This document shows, piece by piece, positions 1-9,975 of a stretch of DNA of 64,000 bases. Positions within the stretch are counted from its first letter, which is position 1. Each line of letters opens with the position of its first letter. Below the pieces are notes generated by a model. That model saw only the letters and a list, made by a program, of their open reading frames with translations, was not told where the DNA came from and ran no database searches. Position numbers and translations under genes: made by a program. Source of the DNA: Marsupella aquatica (taxonomy: Eukaryota > Marchantiophyta). The DNA is taken from contig OZ316898.1 of the NCBI GenBank assembly GCA_973895155.1, forward strand, positions 8,804,001 through 8,868,000, in the 5' to 3' direction.

Positions 1-2
1 CT

Positions 3-509
3 GGTACGAAGTTGCAAGACCATGTGGATGCTTTCAACGACATGGTCGTTGACTTGGAAAACCTTGGGGAGACTTTGAATGATGAGACGAAGGCTCTGCA
101 GCTTCTTAGTTCATTGCCTCCATCTTACCAGTCCCTATCACGAGTGTTGTTGCATCGTGATAGGGATACCATTTCATACAATGACGTGATAAGTTCTCTG
201 CTTAGTGATGATCTTCAGCAGAAGATGCACATCACGTCACAGCCTTCATCATCTGGTGCTGCCCTCAATGTTAACCGTGGGAGGAGTATGCAGCGACCAA
301 CTGGGGACCGTAGAACCCAGTTTAGATCTAAATCCAGATCTAAGTCCAAGGGTAAATCCCCTCAGAGGAGGCAGGTGACATGTTGGAAGTGCAACCAAGT
401 TGGACACTTCAAGCGAGACTGTAAGGGAAAGGCAGCGGAAACTTCATCGGCAAATGTGGCTAGGGCTGATGGAGAAGCTGATTTACTCAATGATGAGTAT
501 GTTTTATGA
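3..509 (+). CDS. copia gag polyprotein, C-terminal part
   Basis: Gag forms the virus-like particle in which retrotransposon RNA is packaged and copied. The visible 168 codons start inside the capsid-like domain (LQDHVDAFNDMV, then LPPSYQSLSRVL, typical of the UBN2/retrotran_gag family). A basic Arg/Ser/Lys-rich stretch follows, then one CCHC zinc knuckle (CWKCNQVGHFKRDC, bases about 380-421) that should bind RNA. The start codon lies outside the window. The frame ends in TGA at 507-509, and pol continues in the same frame right after it. The same region of copy 2 aligns nearly codon for codon. Confidence 0.9.
   Translation, partial: GTKLQDHVDAFNDMVVDLENLGETLNDETKALQLLSSLPPSYQSLSRVLLHRDRDTISYNDVISSLLSDDLQQKMHITSQPSSSGAALNVNRGRSMQRPTGDRRTQFRSKSRSKSKGKSPQRRQVTCWKCNQVGHFKRDCKGKAAETSSANVARADGEADLLNDEYVL
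507..509 (+). other. In-frame UGA between gag and pol
   Basis: TGA closes gag, but the same frame is open from 510 to 3782. The next codons (AGC CGG GGG TAT) are identical in copy 2, which also carries TGA at 6499-6501. I see no in-frame ATG close downstream, so full pol synthesis would need stop-codon readthrough. Stop suppression is known for other copia-group elements, for example before the env-like ORF of SIRE1. Alternatively both copies inherited one inactivating mutation. Confidence 0.6.
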
Positions 510-3500
510 AGCCGGGGGTATGCCCTGTGCACGTCATCTAGGAGAGCAGATGATGTGTGGATTCTTGATTGTGCTTGCTCTTTTCATATTTGTTACATTC
601 GTGAGTTTTTCAGTTCTTACTCTGTTTCAAACGGTTCAGTTCTGATGGGAAATGATCACTCCTGTCAAATTGAGGGAATTGGGTCTGTGAAGATTCAAAT
701 GTTTGATGGCGCTGTGCGCACAGTGTCCGGAGTCAGGTATGTACCTGGCATGCGTAAGAATCTGATTTCACTCGGTGTGTTGGATTCAAATGGTCATCAA
801 TGGAGCGTTATTGATGGTGAACTTCAAGTCAGGTCGGGAGAGACAGTGATTTTGAAGGGGAGTAGACAAAAGAATTTGTATGTGTTACAGGGCAATACTG
901 TATGTGGAGAGGCCAATGTAACCAAGTCTCACGAGGAGATGACTCAACTGTGGCATTCACGGCTAGGCCACATGAGTGAGAAGGGTTTGGCTATCTTACG
1001 GAAGAATGGACTCATTTCTGATTTGCAATCTTGTAAATTAGAGTTTTGTGAGCATTGCATTCTTGGAAAGCAGCATCGTCGTGCTTTTGGTGTTGGAACT
1101 CATCGTTCCAAAGCGGTTCTTGAGTACATATATAGTGACGTGTGGGGTCCATCCCCGACTCCCTCACACTCTGGAAAGTTGTACTATGTATCATTTATTG
1201 ATGATTACTCAAGATTTGTGTGGATTTATTTCATGACGCATAAGTCTGATGTCTTGTCCATTTTTAAGAAGTGGAAGGCCCAGGTGGAGAATCAGACTGG
1301 AAACACGATCAAGTGTTTGGATACAAGGGTGAAGAGTCTGAGGTCAGACAATGGCGGGGAGTACACTTCAATGGAATTTGAAGAGTACTGTTCAGAACAG
1401 GGGATAACTCGCCATCTCACCACAGTTTATACTCCGCAGCAGAATGGTGTCGCTGAGAGGCTCAATCGGACATTGTTGGAGCGGTCACGGAGTATGTTGA
1501 GCCAATCAGGTTTACCACAAGAATTTTGGGCAGAAGCTGTCAATACCGCAGCTTATTTGGTAAATCTTTCTCCTTCTAGTGCTATCAATTTCAAAACGCC
1601 GTTTGAGATGCGCTATAAGCGGCAAGCAGACTATCATGGCTTGGTAATTTTTGGAAGTGATGCATATGCTCTCACACCAAAGCAGAATAGGACCAAGTTG
1701 GATCCTACCTCCAGGAAATGTGTTTTTCTTGGGTACCAGAGTGGTGTGAAAGCCTATAGGCTATGGGATCCTATTGCCTGTAAGCTCGTTGTCAGTAGGG
1801 ATGTTTCCTTCAATGAATCCAGATTATTGAAGGAGGGGGAGAATACTCAGGTCTCCCGTACTGACAAAGGAAAATCTCCTATCCCGGATCTCGTTGAGGG
1901 GGAGATTGGTTATGAGGTGCATGACCGGAGAGAAGGAGTTGCTCCAATTATGGAGCTGGTTCCTGTGCCAGAGGAACCAGAGGAGTTTGTTGATGCTGGT
2001 GAGCAACAAGTGGATGCTGTTGAGCTTCAAATTGTACCAGCACACGCAGATCAACCGGAGTCATCGGCTAGAAGAACATCTGGTCGCACTGTACGCGCTC
2101 CATCAAGGTATGGACAGTGGGTTGATTCATCTCAACTGCAAGAGGATGATTTTACAGCTGATGATGAGGGTGATCCGTTAATTTTGGAAGAAGGAGAACC
2201 TTCTTCATTTCATGAGGCAAGTGCTTCAAAAGAGAAGCAGAAGTGGACTGCAGCAATGCAAACGGAGATGCAGTCACTAAAGTACAACAAAACTTGGGAG
2301 CTTGTTAAGCTGCCTAAGGGTCAGCAAGTGGTGGACAACAAGTGGATTTACAAGCTGAAGGATAATTCCATAGGAGGTGGATCGAAGGTCTACAAGGCTA
2401 GATTGGTAGCAAAGGGATTCACACAAGAGAAAGGTGTGGATTACAATGAGGTCTTCTCACCAGTTGCTAAGTACTCTACAATACGACTATTGTGTGTACT
2501 TGTTGTAATGTTTGGTCTGCTCCTAGATCAGATGGATGTTGTCACAGCTTTCCTCTATGGCACATTGGAAGAGGTGATCTTCATGAGACAACCGCTAGGT
2601 TTTGTGAAGAGAGGACAGGAGGAATTGGTTTGCAGATTGCTGAAATCCTTGTATGGGTTGAAGCAGTCACCAAGACAGTGGAACAAGCGGTTTGACGATT
2701 GGATTCGGTCACAAGGTTTTCACAGAAGTGTATTTGACCCTTGTGTGTATTTGAAACCGGTGAAGAATGTTGTCTTTGGGTTCATTGTTTTAGTACTTTA
2801 TGTGGATGACATGCTAATTGCAGCCAAGGATAGGTCTGAGATTGTTAAGCTCAAGGCACTGCTTAGTGCAGAGTTTAAGATGAAGGACTTAGGGCCAGCT
2901 AAGAGGATTTTGGGTATGGAGATCACTAGGGACTTGGAGGCTGGCAAGCTATGGTTGACGCAGAGCAGTTATGCGAGGAAGGTAATTGCAAGGTTCAACA
3001 TGGAGAATAGCAAGCCAGTAAGTACCACGTTGGCTCCACACTTCAAGTTATCATCAGCGTTTTGTCCTACGGATGACACAGAGAAGGGGTTGATGTCAAA
3101 GGTTCCATATGACAAGGCAGTGGGGAGTCTCATGTATTTGATGACTTGCACTAGACCTGATCTTGCCATGGCTATGGGCAAGGTGAGCAGGTACATGTCG
3201 AATCCAGGGAAGGTACACTGGGAAGCAGTGAAGTGGATTATCAGGTACTTGAAGGGTACCGTGGATCATGGTCTTTTATTTGATGCGAATGCAAAGAATG
3301 CTAGATCATTGATTGGCTATGTAGATTCTGACTATGGACAAGATTTGGACCGAAGGAGATCAACAACAGGATACGTGTTCACACTTGGCGGTGGATGCAT
3401 AAGTTGGAGGTCTACTTTGCAGAAGTATATTGCTCAGTCTACTACAGAAGCGGAGTATGTTGCAGCTGCGGAAGCAGCAAAGGAAGCGATTTGGTTGGAT

Positions 3501-3782
3501 AGACTTATCACTGAAATGGGATTGTCACAGGGGAATGTGAAGCTCCATTGTGATAGTCAAAGTGCGCTCCACCTTGCTGTGAACCAGGTGATGGACAGCA
3601 GAGTGAAGCACATTGACGTCAGGTACCATTTTATCAGGCAGGCTGTGTCTGATAATTTGTTTGAGCTAGTCAAGATTGATGGTAAACTCAACCCGGCTGA
3701 CGCATTTACCAAAGTGATTCCTTTGGAGAGTTTCTCTAGACACCGTGACGTATTGCAGGTTTTGCAATTGCATCACAAGTAG
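510..3782 (+). CDS. copia pol polyprotein (protease, integrase, RT, RNase H)
   Basis: This frame encodes the enzymes for cDNA synthesis and integration. In order: the protease loop (WILDCACSFHIC near 555-590, where Asp-Ser-Gly or Asp-Ser-Ala is usual); the integrase HHCC zinc finger (HSRLGH...CEHC, about 954-1056); the integrase DDE core (SDVWG, then DNGGEY, then QQNGVAERLNRT, about 1134-1470); reverse transcriptase (KARLVAKGFTQ, QMDVVTAFLYG, LYGLKQSPRQW, and the catalytic YVDDML at about 2800); and RNase H (GYVDSDYG, TEAEYVAA, CDSQSALHL, about 3318-3580). No frameshift or stop occurs before TAG at 3780-3782. There is no ATG at the start, so expression depends on the upstream gag frame. The copy is likely autonomous if the UGA is read through and the altered protease loop works. 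Confidence 0.92.
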   Translation, partial: SRGYALCTSSRRADDVWILDCACSFHICYIREFFSSYSVSNGSVLMGNDHSCQIEGIGSVKIQMFDGAVRTVSGVRYVPGMRKNLISLGVLDSNGHQWSVIDGELQVRSGETVILKGSRQKNLYVLQGNTVCGEANVTKSHEEMTQLWHSRLGHMSEKGLAILRKNGLISDLQSCKLEFCEHCILGKQHRRAFGVGTHRSKAVLEYIYSDVWGPSPTPSHSGKLYYVSFIDDYSRFVWIYFMTHKSDVLSIFKKWKAQVENQTGNTIKCLDTRVKSLRSDNGGEYTSMEFEEYCSEQGITRHLTTVYTPQQNGVAERLNRTLLERSRSMLSQSGLPQEFWAEAVNTAAYLVNLSPSSAINFKTPFEMRYKRQADYHGLVIFGSDAYALTPKQNRTKLDPTSRKCVFLGYQSGVKAYRLWDPIACKLVVSRDVSFNESRLLKEGENTQVSRTDKGKSPIPDLVEGEIGYEVHDRREGVAPIMELVPVPEEPEEFVDAGEQQVDAVELQIVPAHADQPESSARRTSGRTVRAPSRYGQWVDSSQLQEDDFTADDEGDPLILEEGEPSSFHEASASKEKQKWTAAMQTEMQSLKYNKTWELVKLPKGQQVVDNKWIYKLKDNSIGGGSKVYKARLVAKGFTQEKGVDYNEVFSPVAKYSTIRLLCVLVVMFGLLLDQMDVVTAFLYGTLEEVIFMRQPLGFVKRGQEELVCRLLKSLYGLKQSPRQWNKRFDDWIRSQGFHRSVFDPCVYLKPVKNVVFGFIVLVLYVDDMLIAAKDRSEIVKLKALLSAEFKMKDLGPAKRILGMEITRDLEAGKLWLTQSSYARKVIARFNMENSKPVSTTLAPHFKLSSAFCPTDDTEKGLMSKVPYDKAVGSLMYLMTCTRPDLAMAMGKVSRYMSNPGKVHWEAVKWIIRYLKGTVDHGLLFDANAKNARSLIGYVDSDYGQDLDRRRSTTGYVFTLGGGCISWRSTLQKYIAQSTTEAEYVAAAEAAKEAIWLDRLITEMGLSQGNVKLHCDSQSALHLAVNQVMDSRVKHIDVRYHFIRQAVSDNLFELVKIDGKLNPADAFTKVIPLESFSRHRDVLQVLQLHHK

Positions 3783-3973
3783 AGTTTTCTTAAACATTCA
3801 TTGTAATTACTGATATATGCTCTTCCTCATTCCTATGTATTAGGCTACGGCTTAGTTCTGGTTTGCTCTAGTTAGAGAGGGAAACCGGTTTGGTTTCTGT
3901 CCAGAACTTCCCGCTGAGGGATCATATACATTGGCAGTATTACTCTCCCCTAGACCAGAGTCAAGGGGAAGAT
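3783..3973 (+). other. copia 3' internal noncoding region with polypurine tract
   Basis: This noncoding stretch between the pol stop and the LTR ends in the purine run AAGGGGAAGA at 3963-3972, the expected plus-strand primer. The LTR begins at TGTTG one base later. A block around CAGAACTTCCCGCTGAG is shared with copy 2, but the rest has diverged far more than the coding part. Confidence 0.75.
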
Positions 3974-4430
3974 TGTTGGGTATTTACTCTTACGTCTAGG
4001 TTAGGTATGACGTGGTTGGTACAACAACGTGGGTTGGTACAACTACGTGGTTAGGTACAACTACGTGATTAGGTACAACTATGTGGTCAGGTATAACTAC
4101 GTGATTAGGTACAACTATGTGGTTAGGTACAACTACGTGATTAGGTACAACTATGTGGTTAGGTACAACTAAGTTGCACACTATATCATAAGAGGCATGT
4201 GTGCTTGGAGAGGTAGAACCAAGGCTCATTGTTATGGAGCCACTTGAGAGATAGGGAGAGCTTACACTGTGGAGACTCGGTATAGCCGACGGGCTTAGAG
4301 TTCAGTAAAGCTCTCTTGTGTGTTCCCGTGGACGTAGCCTCAAGGAGGTGAACCACGTATCTCTTGTGTCGACTATTGTGCGTTGGATGGTTCATGGGCT
4401 TGCCGTTGCGATCGTCGTCTATGCTCAACA
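3974..4430 (+). repeat. LTR of copia copy 1 (possibly shared with copy 2)
   Basis: The LTR starts TGTTG and ends CAACA, a 5-bp terminal inverted repeat. Its 3' half aligns with the LTR at 9976-10320; both contain CAGTAAAGCTC and GTTCCCGTGGACGTAGCCTC and end in ATGCTCAACA. The upstream part (U3) is longer because of a tandem array of 18-bp units. A TATA-like CTATATCATA at 4181-4190 follows that array and is a plausible promoter for the element RNA. No second copy of this LTR lies before the gag of copy 2. Confidence 0.85.
4016..4176 (+). repeat. 18-bp tandem array in the LTR U3 region
   Basis: About nine units of consensus TTAGGTACAACTACGTGA lie head to tail. Alternate units end ACGTGA and ATGTGG, giving a 36-bp higher-order period. 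Every unit has a GTAC core and many have ACGTG, cores known respectively for SPL/copper-response factors and for bZIP/ABRE-type factors. The other LTR in the window lacks the array. An upstream enhancer role is inferred from its position before the TATA-like box. Confidence 0.85.
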
Positions 4431-5462
4431 CCGGTGCAATTTGGCTACTTTTCCTGTAGACGGTGTTCACTTTGCTTGTGAAAAGCGGCAACGGCCAGGT
4501 TTGTAACACGACCAAAATTTGCTTTTAAGGTTAATTTTTTGGTTTAAGGTGGTCTAAACACCCTGTTTTGGGTGTATACCGTGTGTGTATACACACACAA
4601 TATTGGTCGCTTGACCCCGCCCTTGTGACTCCCTCATACATCGTCACTCCCTCCTGAGTACTCAACCGTGACTGTAGCTGAGGCGGACCCTGTAGCGCCC
4701 TTCTGCGCATTTTGTGCCGCCCCACACCGCACCGGCAGCCGCAACCCTCCCTCCCCATACGCACCTGTTTGCCCTTAGTCCCGCGCCCGGCCCTTTTGAC
4801 ACCGGTTGCCACTTCGCGACGCCGGCTGCCATCCTCTCTCCTGTATTCCCCGGTTGCGTACGAAGCCGCTCGACGCCCCTGCGTACCCTGTATGCCCTTG
4901 TACTCTACGTACACGGACACGCGTTTTTAAGGCATATTTTTGTTTAGGGGCCATTACAAGCCTTTTAAGGGCCATTTTTTGGTTTTTTCCAGGCAGCTCT
5001 TTCTATTGGCTGTCCCGGGCCCGATGACCCGGCGTTTTAACCGCTTGGACAGGGGGAACGGCCCCCTGTGAGACCTGTTGGACTGTGCAGGAATATTCCC
5101 AAAAAACAGAGAGCTATTTTTTGGCTGTCTGACAAAGATTACGTGCGCCGAACGGTAACTTTTTTGGTTCTTTTTTGGCGAGGTCGTAGCCATTGAAGTT
5201 AGCAACGCGGCGCATCAATTGAATTGCGATTCCGATGACGGGTTATACTTGGCATTTTGGTTATTCCGTGAGGTGGTCAAAATGGGGCAATTTCTCAAGG
5301 TTTACCCACCCTGACCAAAATTTGAATAACTTTTCTGTCAAATTTTGATTTCAATTTTGATTTTCAGTGTTGAACTCCTAGCTTCGTGGGCTACGAGGCG
5401 GTGTTTAGTTTTGAGATTTTTGAGAAGTTGTGAAAAACGATATTTTTTTGTGATTTTCTCAT
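4431..5462 (+). other. Putative long 5' leader of copia copy 2
   Basis: About 1 kb lies between the LTR and the first gag ATG. It has a pyrimidine- and GC-rich middle (about 4610-4930) and T-rich flanks, and the word GACCAAAATTTG occurs near both ends (about 4509 and 5311). The canonical copia primer-binding site (TGGTATCAGAGC) is not present next to the LTR. Open frames here on either strand look like composition artefacts. It is either a genuine structured leader or unrelated DNA trapped between two elements. Confidence 0.5.
4581..4598. repeat. 18-bp perfect palindrome in the leader
   Basis: GTGTGTGTATACACACAC reads the same on both strands. It lies 150 bases after the LTR, where retroelement RNAs often carry dimerization or packaging structures. 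A simple (GT)n tract meeting its complement by chance is the alternative. Confidence 0.7.
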
Positions 5463-6501
5463 ATGAGTGATTCGGAGGAGATTTCTGAAGACGTGGAACT
5501 TGAAGCAAGAGGATCACCGCGGCGGTTTGAGGGGGAGAGAGAGGACCAGGAGGAAGAGCACGTGACACCGGTACCATCACCGGTGCGCCATGTGGTGGAG
5601 GAAGCAGTACTACTACCGGAGCTCACGGTAGTGCCAAAGAAGAAGATGGGACATTCAAGCTTGGGGGACCCAAGTATGAAGTGACAAAGTATGATGGGCG
5701 CTCTGACTACTTGCTATGGGAGAAGCAGGTGAAGGGAGTGCTCTATGCGTGAAGGATGGGCCAACTGTTGAGCCCTCGTGAAGACAATGTTGATGAGAAA
5801 CAATGGGACCGCATGCAGGAGCAGGGAGTGTGGTGTGTTACACTCTATCTCATGCCTCCCATCATCAAGCAGTTGGGTGCACATAATGACTGCATGTCCT
5901 TGTTTGTAGAATTGCAGAGCAAGTATCACCGCAAGGAGTTGTTAAACCGATCTATACTTCCGACAAACTGATGAGTTTCAGGATGAAGGAATCCGGTACG
6001 AAGTTGCAGGACCATGTGGATGCTTTCAACGACATGGTCGTTGACTTGGAAAACCTTGGGGAGACTTTGAATGATGAGACAAAGGCTCTGCAGCTTCTCA
6101 ATTCATTGCCTCCATCTTACCAATCCCTATCACGAGTGTTGTTGCATCGTGATAGGGATACCATTTCATACAATGACGTGGTAAGTTCTCTGCTTAGTGA
6201 TGATCATCAGCAGAAGATGCACATCACGTCACAGCCTTCATCATCTGGTGTTGCCCTCAATGTTAACCGTGGGAGGAGTATGCAGCGACCAACTGGGGAC
6301 CGTAGAACCCAGTTTAGATCTAAATCCAGATCTAAGTCCAGACGTAAATCCCCTCAGAGGAGGCAGGTGACATGTTGGAAGTGCAATCAAGTTGGACACT
6401 TCAAGCGAGACTGTAAGGGAAAGACAACGAAAACTTCATCGGCAAATGTGGCTAGGGCTGATGGAGAAGCTGATTTACTCAATGATGAGTATGTTTTATG
6501 A
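5463..6501 (+). pseudogene. copia gag, copy 2, broken
   Basis: The likely original start is ATG 5463 (MSDSEEISEDVELEA). An acidic N-terminal stretch leads into a frameshift near 5640-5685, after which another frame continues (LLWEKQVKGVLYA), stops at a TGA near 5752 and resumes (DEKQWDRMQEQG). From about 5989 the capsid-like region and the CCHC knuckle (CWKCNQVGHFKRDC) are intact and nearly identical to copy 1. The frame closes in the same TGA (6499-6501) as copy 1, and pol follows in frame. Confidence 0.85.
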
Positions 6502-9500
6502 AGCCGGGGGTATGCCCTGTGCACGTCATCTAGGAGAGCAGATGATGTGTGGATTCTTAATTGTGCTTGCTCTTTTCATATTTGTTACATTTGTGAGTTT
6601 TTCAGTTCTTATTTTGTTTCAAACGGTTCAGTTCTGATGGGAAATGATCACTCCTGTCAAATTGAAGGAATTGGGTCTGTGAAGATTCAAATGTTTGATG
6701 GCGCTGTGTGCACAGTGTCCGGAGTCAGATATGTACCTGGCATGCGTAAGAATCTGATTTCACCCGGTGTGTTGGATTCAAATGGTCATCAATGGAACGT
6801 TATCGAGAACGTTATTGATGGTGACCTTCAAGTCAGGTTGGGAGAGACAGTGATTTTGAAGGGAAGCAGACAAAAGAATTTGTATGTGTTGCAGGGCAAT
6901 ACTGTATGTGGAGAAGCCAATGTAACCAAGTCTCACGAGGAGATGACTCAATCACATTCACGGCTAGGCCACATGAGTGAGAAGGGTTTGGCTATCTTAC
7001 GGAAGAATGGACTCATCTCTGATTTGCAATCTTGTAAATTGGAGTTCTATGAGCATTGCATTCTTGGAAAGAAGCATCGTCGTGCTTTTGGTGTTGGAAC
7101 TCATCGTTCCAAAGCGGTTCTTGAGTACATATATAGTGACATGTGGGGTCCATCCCCAACTCCCTCACACTCTGGAAAGTTGTACTATGTATCATTTATT
7201 GACGATTACTCAAGATTTGTGTGAATTTATTTCCTGACGCATAAGTTTGATGTCTTGTCCATTTTTAAGAAGTGGAAGGCCCAGGTGGAGAATCAGACTG
7301 GAAACACGGTCAAGTGTTTGGATACAAGGGTGAAGAGTCTGAGGTCAGACAACGGTGGGGAGTACACTTCAGTGGAATTTGAAGAGTACTGTTCAGAACA
7401 GGGGATAACTCGCCATCTCACCACAGTTTATACTCTGCAGCAGAATGGTGTCGCTGAGAGGCTCAATCAGACACTGTTGGAGCGGTCACGGAGTATGTTG
7501 AGCCAATCAGGTTTACCACAAGAATTTTGGGCAGAAGCTGTCAATACCGCAGCTTATTTGGTAAATCTTTCTCCTTCAAGTGCTATCAATTTCAAAACAC
7601 CGTTTGAGATGCGCTATAAGCGGCAAGCAGACTATCATGGCTTGGTAGTTTTTGGAAGTGATGCATATGCTATCACACCAAAGCAAAATAGGACCAAGTT
7701 GGATCCTACCTCCAAGAAATATGTTTTTCTTGGGTATCAGAGTGGTGTGAAAGCCTATAGGCTATGGGATCCTATTGCTTATAAGCTCGTTGTTAGTAGG
7801 GATGTTTCCTTCAATGAATCCAGATTATTGAAGGAGGGGGAGAATACTCAGGTCTCCCATACTGAGAAAAGAAAATCTCCTATCCCAGATCTCATTGAGG
7901 GGGAGATTGGTCATGAGGTGCATGACCGGAGAGAAGGAGTTGCTCCAATTATGGAGTTGGTTCTTTTGCCAGAGGAACCAGAGGAGTTTGTTGATGCTGG
8001 TGAGCAGCAAGTGGATGCTACTGAGTTTCAAATTATACCAGCACATGCAGATCAACCGGAGTGATCGGCTAGAAGAGCATCTGATCACACTGTACGCGCT
8101 CCACCAAGGTATGGACAGTGGGTTGATTCATCTCAATTGCAAGAGGAGGACTTTATTACTGATGATGAGGGTGACGCGTTGATTTTGGAAGAAGGAGAAC
8201 CTTCTTCATTTCATGAAGCAAGTGCTTCAAAGGAGAAGCGGGAGTGGGCTGTAGCAATGCAAACGGAAATGCAATCATTGAAGGACAACAAAACTTGGGA
8301 GCTTGTCAAGCTACCTCAGGGATAGCAAGTGGTGGACAGCAAGTGGATATACAAGCTAAAGGATCAGTCCACAAGAGGTGGATCAAAGGTCTACAAGGCT
8401 AGGTTGGTAGCCAAGGGATTCACACAGGAAAAACATGTGGATTACAATGAGATCTTCTCACCAGTTGCTAAGTACTCAATAATACTGCTATTGTGTGTGC
8501 TTGTTGTTATGTTTGGTCTGCTGCTAGATCAGATGGATGTTGTCACAGCTTTCCTCTATGGCACCTTGGAAGAGGTGATCTTCATGAGACAGCCGCTAGG
8601 TTTTGTGAAGAAAGGGCAAGAGGATTTGGTTTGCAGATTGCTGAGATCCTTGTACGGTTGAAGCAGTCACCAAGATAGTGGAATAAGCGGTTTGATGATT
8701 GGATCCGTGCACAAGGCTTTCACAGGAGTGTGTTTGACCCATGTGTGTATCTTAAACCGGTGAAGAATGTTGTTTTTGGGTTCATTGTTTTAGAATTTTA
8801 TGTGGATGACATGCTTATTGCGGCCAAGGATAGGTCTGAGATTGTTAAGCTCAAGGCATTGCTTAGTGCAGAGTTTAAGATGAAGGACTTAGGGCCAACT
8901 AAGAGAATTTTGGGTATGGAGATCACTAGGGACTTGAAGGCTGGTAAGCTGTGGTTGACGTAGAGAAGTTATGCGAGGAAGGTAATTGCAAGGTTCAACA
9001 TGGGGGATAGCAAGCCAGTAAGTACCCCGTTGGCTCCACACTTCAAGTTGTCATCAGCTTTCTGTCTTACGGATGACATAAAGAAGGAGTTGATGTCAAA
9101 GGTTCCATATGACAAGGCAGTGGGGAGTCTCATGTATTTGATGACTTGCACTAGACCTGATCTTGCCATGGCTATGGGCAAGGTGAGCAGGTACATGTCG
9201 AATCCAGGGAAGGTACACTGGGAAGCAATGAAGTGGATTATTTGGTATTTAAAGGGTACTGTGGATCATGGTCTATTGTTTGATGCACATGCTGATAATG
9301 CTAGATCATTGATGGGCTATGTAGATGCTGACTATGCATAGGATCTAGATCGGAGGAGGTCAACAACAGGTTATGTGTTCACACTTGGAGGTGGATGCAT
9401 AAGTTGGAGGTCTACTTTACAGAAGTGTATTGCTCAATCTACTACAGAAGCGAAATATGTTGCAGTTGCGGAAACAACAAAGGAAGCAATTTGGTTGGAT

Positions 9501-9782
9501 AGACTTATCACTGAGATGGGATTGCCATAGGGGAATGTGAAGCTCCATTGTGATAGTCAGAGTGCACTCCACCTTGCTGTGAACCAGGTGATGGACAGCA
9601 GAGTGAAGCACATCGATGTCAGGTACCATTTTATCAGGCAGGCTGTGTCTGATAATATGTTTGAGCTAGTCAAGATTGACGGTAAACTCAACCCGGCTGA
9701 CGCTTTTACCAAAGTGATTCCTTTGGAGAGTTTTTCTAGACACCGTGATGCGTTGCAGGTTTTGCAATTGCCTCACAAGTAG
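6502..9782 (+). pseudogene. copia pol, copy 2, broken
   Basis: All pol domains of copy 1 are recognisable in the same order. Breaks relative to copy 1: TGA at 7222 (from TGG), TGA at 8062 (from TCA), TAG at 8323, 8676, 8961 and 9528 (all from CAG), TAG at 9339 (from CAA), and a one-base deletion near 8655 that shifts the last third of the frame. A 12-base in-frame tandem duplication lies near 6800. The protease loop Asp has become Asn (WILNCACSFH). The dominance of CAG-to-TAG changes suggests deamination of methylated CHG cytosines. Confidence 0.9.
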
Positions 9783-9975
9783 GGTTACTTAACATTTTCA
9801 GAGTAGAAATTGAGATATGCTTTTGCTCATTCCTTGTATAGGCTACGACTTAGTTTTGGTTTACTCTCGTATAAAGAGGGAAAAACCGGTTTGGTTTTTC
9901 TTTGCAGAACTTCCCGCTGAGCAATCATATTGGTAGCAGTCTTTACCCTCCCCTAGACCAGAGTCAAGGGGAGAT
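9783..9975 (+). other. copia copy 2 3' noncoding region and polypurine tract
   Basis: This is equivalent to 3783-3973. The purine run AAGGGGAGA at 9966-9974 precedes the LTR start. Shared words include GCAGAACTTCCCGCTGAG and CCTAGACCAGAGTCAAGGG. Confidence 0.7.

Larger units (their letters stand above)
1..4430 (+). mobile_element. Ty1/copia LTR retrotransposon, copy 1 (5' end outside window)
   Basis: The domain order gag, protease, integrase, reverse transcriptase, RNase H is the Ty1/copia (Pseudoviridae) order, and the motifs resemble the Tnt1-like plant lineage. The element enters the window inside gag, so its 5' LTR, primer site and gag start are not visible. It ends with a polypurine tract and a 457-bp 3' LTR running TGTTG...CAACA. 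The pol frame is open over about 1090 codons, so this copy may be young or recently active. One in-frame UGA separates gag from pol. Sequence continues directly into a second, related element, and the LTR between them may belong to both. Confidence 0.93.

Noticed and set aside
3996-4229. Minus-strand repeat protein (VVPNHVVVPNH...)
   Set aside because: It is the 18-bp LTR array read in reverse.
4531-4920. 129-codon minus-strand ORF in the copia leader
   Set aside because: It lies opposite a GC-rich noncoding leader, with Arg/Gly-rich composition and no domain.
7728-7740. Copia primer-binding-site-like word (GGTATCAGAG)
   Set aside because: It lies inside the integrase coding region of copy 2, not next to an LTR, and copy 1 has GGTACCAGAG at the same place.
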